NCBI GenBank assembly: GCA_040773965.1
Contig: JAXGVG010000034.1
Location: forward strand, 1-14,669
Direction of reading: 5' to 3'
Source: JAXGVG01 sp040773965
Lineage (GTDB): Bacteria; Pseudomonadota; Alphaproteobacteria; UBA9219
DNA: 14,669 nt
Under the pieces are notes generated by a model that did not search any database, was not told the DNA's origin, and was given only the letters and a program-made list of their open reading frames with translations. The position numbers and the translations under genes were made by a program. Positions 12,286-14,669 of the stretch are shown here, piece by piece (within the stretch, counting starts at the first letter, position 1; each line of letters starts with the position of its first letter).

Positions 12286-14190
12286 TTAACGGTTCCGTTT
12301 CCGCGCCGAGGCGATTTTTTTCATTTTCTCCGCGTCGATCCACCAGGCATCTTCAAAGGGCAGGCCATATGGCGGCGAAACGGACGGTTGGCCGAACATA
12401 TCCCAATACGCCACGCGATAGGCGCCCATATACCAGTGCGGGATTACGTAAACGCTCCATTGAAGCACGCGGTCCAGCGCGTGGCAAAGCGTGACAAGCG
12501 AAGCGCGGTCCGGCGCATAGACAAGTTTTTCAACCAGTTCGTCTACAACTGGGTCCTTGACGCCGATAAGGTTGCGGCTGCCTTTCTGATCGGCCCTGGC
12601 GGAGGACCAGTAGTCGCGCTGCTCGTTGCCTGGCGAAAGCGATTGCCCGAATACATGGACGATGATGTCGTAATCAAAGTTGTCGACAAGGCTTTGATAC
12701 TGCGCCGAGTCTACGATCCGGTAATGCGCCTCTATGCCGAGGCGCTCAAGATTGCGCAAAAAGGGCTGTATCCAGCGTTCGAAAGTGGGAGATTCCGTTA
12801 GAATGTCAAAGGACAAGGATTTGCCCGCAGCGTCTTTCAGTTTGCCGTTCTTTAGCGTCCACCCCGCTTCCTTGAGAAGCGCGGCGGCTTTGCGCAGGTT
12901 CTCCCGCGCGTCGCCGGATCCGTCCGTTTTCGGCGGGTTGTATTCGGTTGTGAAAACCTCATCGGGGATTTTTCCCTTATAGGTCTCCAATATCTTCATT
13001 TCTTCGGACGAGGGCAGGCCGCGCGCCTCCAACTCGGAGTTTTCGAAATAGCTGCGCGTGCGTTTGTAGGCACCGTAGGCGACGGTTTTGTTCGACCACT
13101 CGAAATCGAACGCAAGGTTAAGGGCTTCGCGGACGCGCTTGTCCTTAAAGACGTCGCGGCGCATGTTGAAGATGAAGCCTTGCATCCCGGAAGGCAAAGC
13201 GTTCGGAAATTCCTTTTTAACGATCAGGCCCTGCTTGACGGCGGGCGAGGCGTAGGCCGTGGCCCATTCCTTGGCGATGTTCTCGACCCTTAAATCGTAT
13301 TTTCCGGCCAGAAAGGCTTCGATCGCCACGGTGGAGTCGCGGTAATAGTCGATGCGGATCGTATCGAAGTTGTAGCGGCCCTTGTTGACGGGTAGGTCCT
13401 TGCCCCACCAGTCCGCGACGCGTTTGAGCGTCGTGCTGCGGCCCGCGTTCACGCCTTCGAATTGATAAGGGCCACTGCCTAAAATGGGCTCCAGCGTTGT
13501 GGCGGCGAAGTCTTTGCCTTGCCAGAAGTGTTTGGCCATAACGGGCAACTGGCCCATGATGAGCGGAAGTTCGGTGTTGCCCGTGCCTTTGAACGTGAAT
13601 TTGACTTCGAGCGGTCCCGTTTTTTCGGCTTTGACGACGTCTTTGTAATAGCTCCGGTAAAACGGGTGGCCTTTGTCGCGCAGCGTTTCGAACGAAAAAA
13701 TCACGTCGTCGGCTGTCACGGACTTGCCGTCGTGAAAGCGCGCCTCCGGGCGCAGTTTATACGAAACCCAGCTTCGGTCCGGCGCAACCGTCACGCTTTC
13801 GGCCAGCCAGCCGTATTGGCTGAACGGCTCGTCGAGCGAGTTTTCCATCAGTTTTTCGAAAACAAGGCCCGAATCGGAGGCCGCCATCCCCTTGAGAATA
13901 AATGGATTTATGTTGTCGAACGTGCCTATGGCCCCGAGGCGCAATTCACCGCCCCTGGGCGCATCCGGATTCACGTAGGCAAAGTTCTTGAAGTCAGGAG
14001 GGTATTTAGGCTCGCCATGAAGCGCAAGGCCGTGTCTGGAATCCTGAGCGATACAAGGAAGTGAGAATAACAGTGAAACAAAGAGCGTCATGACCGCGTA
14101 GGCGGGAATCCATCTTAAAAATATTTTGTTTATTAAAACGCAAAAAAATGGACACCCGCCTTCGCGGGGGTGACGCCAGCGATATGTCAT
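12286..14190 (-). CDS. YejA-like ABC transporter substrate-binding protein (SBP family 5)
   Basis: Periplasmic binding protein of the peptide/microcin C (YejA-like) group, which delivers oligopeptides to an inner-membrane ABC permease. The mature part shows the family hallmarks: HGLALHGEPKYP, then DAPRGGELRLGAIGTFDNINPF, the GLVFEKLM segment, RPEARFHDGKSVTADDVIFS, GSGPYQ, and the long C-terminal lobe with NLIGVKDPVVDELV and a WYMGAYRVAYWD end. From ATG 14190 it is 634 residues; ATG 14089-14091 would give 601. The signal peptide core is MTLFVSLLFSLPCIAQ (residues 34-49). The first 33 residues, including HPREGG and WIPAYAV, are translated from a pair of palindromic repeats, so they are probably not ancestral. 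ATG 14190 overlaps the stop of the SapC gene (ATGA), suggesting translational coupling. No permease or ATPase genes follow downstream on this strand, so within the window the binding protein stands alone. Confidence 0.92.
   Translation of the reverse strand: MTYRWRHPREGGCPFFCVLINKIFLRWIPAYAVMTLFVSLLFSLPCIAQDSRHGLALHGEPKYPPDFKNFAYVNPDAPRGGELRLGAIGTFDNINPFILKGMAASDSGLVFEKLMENSLDEPFSQYGWLAESVTVAPDRSWVSYKLRPEARFHDGKSVTADDVIFSFETLRDKGHPFYRSYYKDVVKAEKTGPLEVKFTFKGTGNTELPLIMGQLPVMAKHFWQGKDFAATTLEPILGSGPYQFEGVNAGRSTTLKRVADWWGKDLPVNKGRYNFDTIRIDYYRDSTVAIEAFLAGKYDLRVENIAKEWATAYASPAVKQGLIVKKEFPNALPSGMQGFIFNMRRDVFKDKRVREALNLAFDFEWSNKTVAYGAYKRTRSYFENSELEARGLPSSEEMKILETYKGKIPDEVFTTEYNPPKTDGSGDARENLRKAAALLKEAGWTLKNGKLKDAAGKSLSFDILTESPTFERWIQPFLRNLERLGIEAHYRIVDSAQYQSLVDNFDYDIIVHVFGQSLSPGNEQRDYWSSARADQKGSRNLIGVKDPVVDELVEKLVYAPDRASLVTLCHALDRVLQWSVYVIPHWYMGAYRVAYWDMFGQPSVSPPYGLPFEDAWWIDAEKMKKIASARKRNR
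14087..14113 (+). repeat. 27-bp palindromic repeat overlapping the signal-peptide start codon
   Basis: On the plus strand it reads GTCATGACCGCG, then TA, then GGCGGGAATCCAT; pairing is less perfect than in the copies near rpoC. Its minus-strand end, ATGAC, supplies the ATG at 14091-14089 of the YejA-like gene. It is the left unit of a pair whose other unit is at 14148-14174, with 34 bases of AT-rich spacer. Confidence 0.8.
14148..14174 (-). repeat. 27-bp palindromic repeat, partner unit inside the YejA-like 5' region
   Basis: On the plus strand it reads ATGGACACCCGCC, then TTC, then GCGGGGGTGAC. It is in opposite orientation to 14087-14113, giving the same head-to-head arrangement as the units that flank the GIY-YIG gene, but with only 34 bases between them. 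It lies 13 bases from the end of the SapC gene. Confidence 0.8.
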
Positions 14191-14669
14191 GGTTTAACCT
14201 GTTGGGCCATGGTGACCAGATTTTGCCAGCGGTGCGACGAGAGCAGGTGGGCGTAGATAAGGCCGATCCATCCCTTGCGCCGCCAGGTCAGGTAGATGTT
14301 GTCGGGCAGGCTGTCGAACTTTTTCGGATCGACGATGAGAAAGCCGCTGAGCTGCAAGCGCGCGCCGGTCGGCATTTCGATCTGGGCGTCGTTTTTCATC
14401 AACAGATCGTGTTCCTGTAGCGCCTTGACGAATTCGTCCGTCGCGTCGCCCTGATGGCGCAAGGCCGCGCAGAACTCCATCGCGCTTTTGGTGAACGCGC
14501 TCGGGTTTTCTCCTTCGAAAAGGGCATATTCGCCCTCGGTGCCGAGCATGTCGCACTTTTCGTCGATGCAAAGGACGTATTGTTTTTGTTCCGGATCGTC
14601 CATCAGAATGAAGGGATAACGGCGGACATAAGCGGGCAAATACCCGCCCGCGCGCCACTGGCCTTTTTC
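14187..14669 (-). CDS. SapC-family protein (partial, 5' end beyond window)
   Basis: The frame is open to the window edge, giving 160 C-terminal residues. The visible part contains EKGQWRAGGYLPAYVRRYPF then the acidic QYVLCIDEKCDML, GEYALFEGENPS, a helical segment with AMEFC, and GFLIVDPKKFDSLPD followed by GWIGLIYAHLLS, which together are the pattern of the SapC family (PF07277), first named for an S-layer-associated protein. Family members are usually about 240-250 residues, so roughly 80-90 residues should lie outside the window. There is no catalytic motif and the molecular role is not established. An internal TTG at 14639 is only the first start-like codon in the window, not the true start. 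The stop TGA overlaps the ATG of the YejA-like gene. Confidence 0.85.
   Translation of the reverse strand, partial: EKGQWRAGGYLPAYVRRYPFILMDDPEQKQYVLCIDEKCDMLGTEGEYALFEGENPSAFTKSAMEFCAALRHQGDATDEFVKALQEHDLLMKNDAQIEMPTGARLQLSGFLIVDPKKFDSLPDNIYLTWRRKGWIGLIYAHLLSSHRWQNLVTMAQQVKP

Overview
The window looks like an alphaproteobacterial chromosome. The evidence is the typical alphaproteobacterial RpoB and RpoC sequences (an RpoB N-terminus of the MAQ...FTGRKKIRK type and an RpoC N-terminus of the MN(D/E)LMNIF type), a YejA-like peptide-binding protein and a SapC-family protein. The large genes are GC-rich, while several small unknown genes around them are visibly AT-richer. I cannot name a genus.

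Layout. 1-550: a short leader and an unrecognised GTG-start gene. 551-1050: about 500 bases without a confident gene, ending in a composite palindromic repeat just before rpoB. 1051-5334: rpoB, complete. 5338-5955: an unrecognised 205-codon gene starting 3 bases after the rpoB stop. 5989-6057: a 14-codon duplicate of the start of rpoC, cut off by a palindromic repeat. 6109-6396: a small GIY-YIG nuclease gene lying between inverted copies of that repeat. 6498-10709: rpoC, full length by homology but with two in-frame TAG codons at codons 37 and 42, both where RpoC normally has glutamate. 10754-11164: a SnoaL-like small protein with a cysteine-rich N-terminus. 11234-11761 and 11799-12284: two small, mutually related proteins that I read as diverged receiver-like domains. 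On the minus strand, a SapC-family gene (14669-14187, cut by the window edge) is followed by a YejA-like solute-binding protein gene (14190-12286), with a short repeat pair lying exactly at its N-terminal coding region.

rpoB and rpoC encode the beta and beta' subunits that together form the RNA polymerase active centre. They are normally adjacent, but here about 1.16 kb of accessory DNA separates them. The most notable structures are (i) the two amber codons in an essential gene, (ii) the GIY-YIG gene flanked by 27-bp palindromes in the same head-to-head arrangement as the gene-less pair at 14087-14174, which suggests an autonomous/non-autonomous mobile element pair, and (iii) the 42-bp direct duplication of the rpoC start that brackets the GIY-YIG cassette. 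All calls are by eye; no database search was run.
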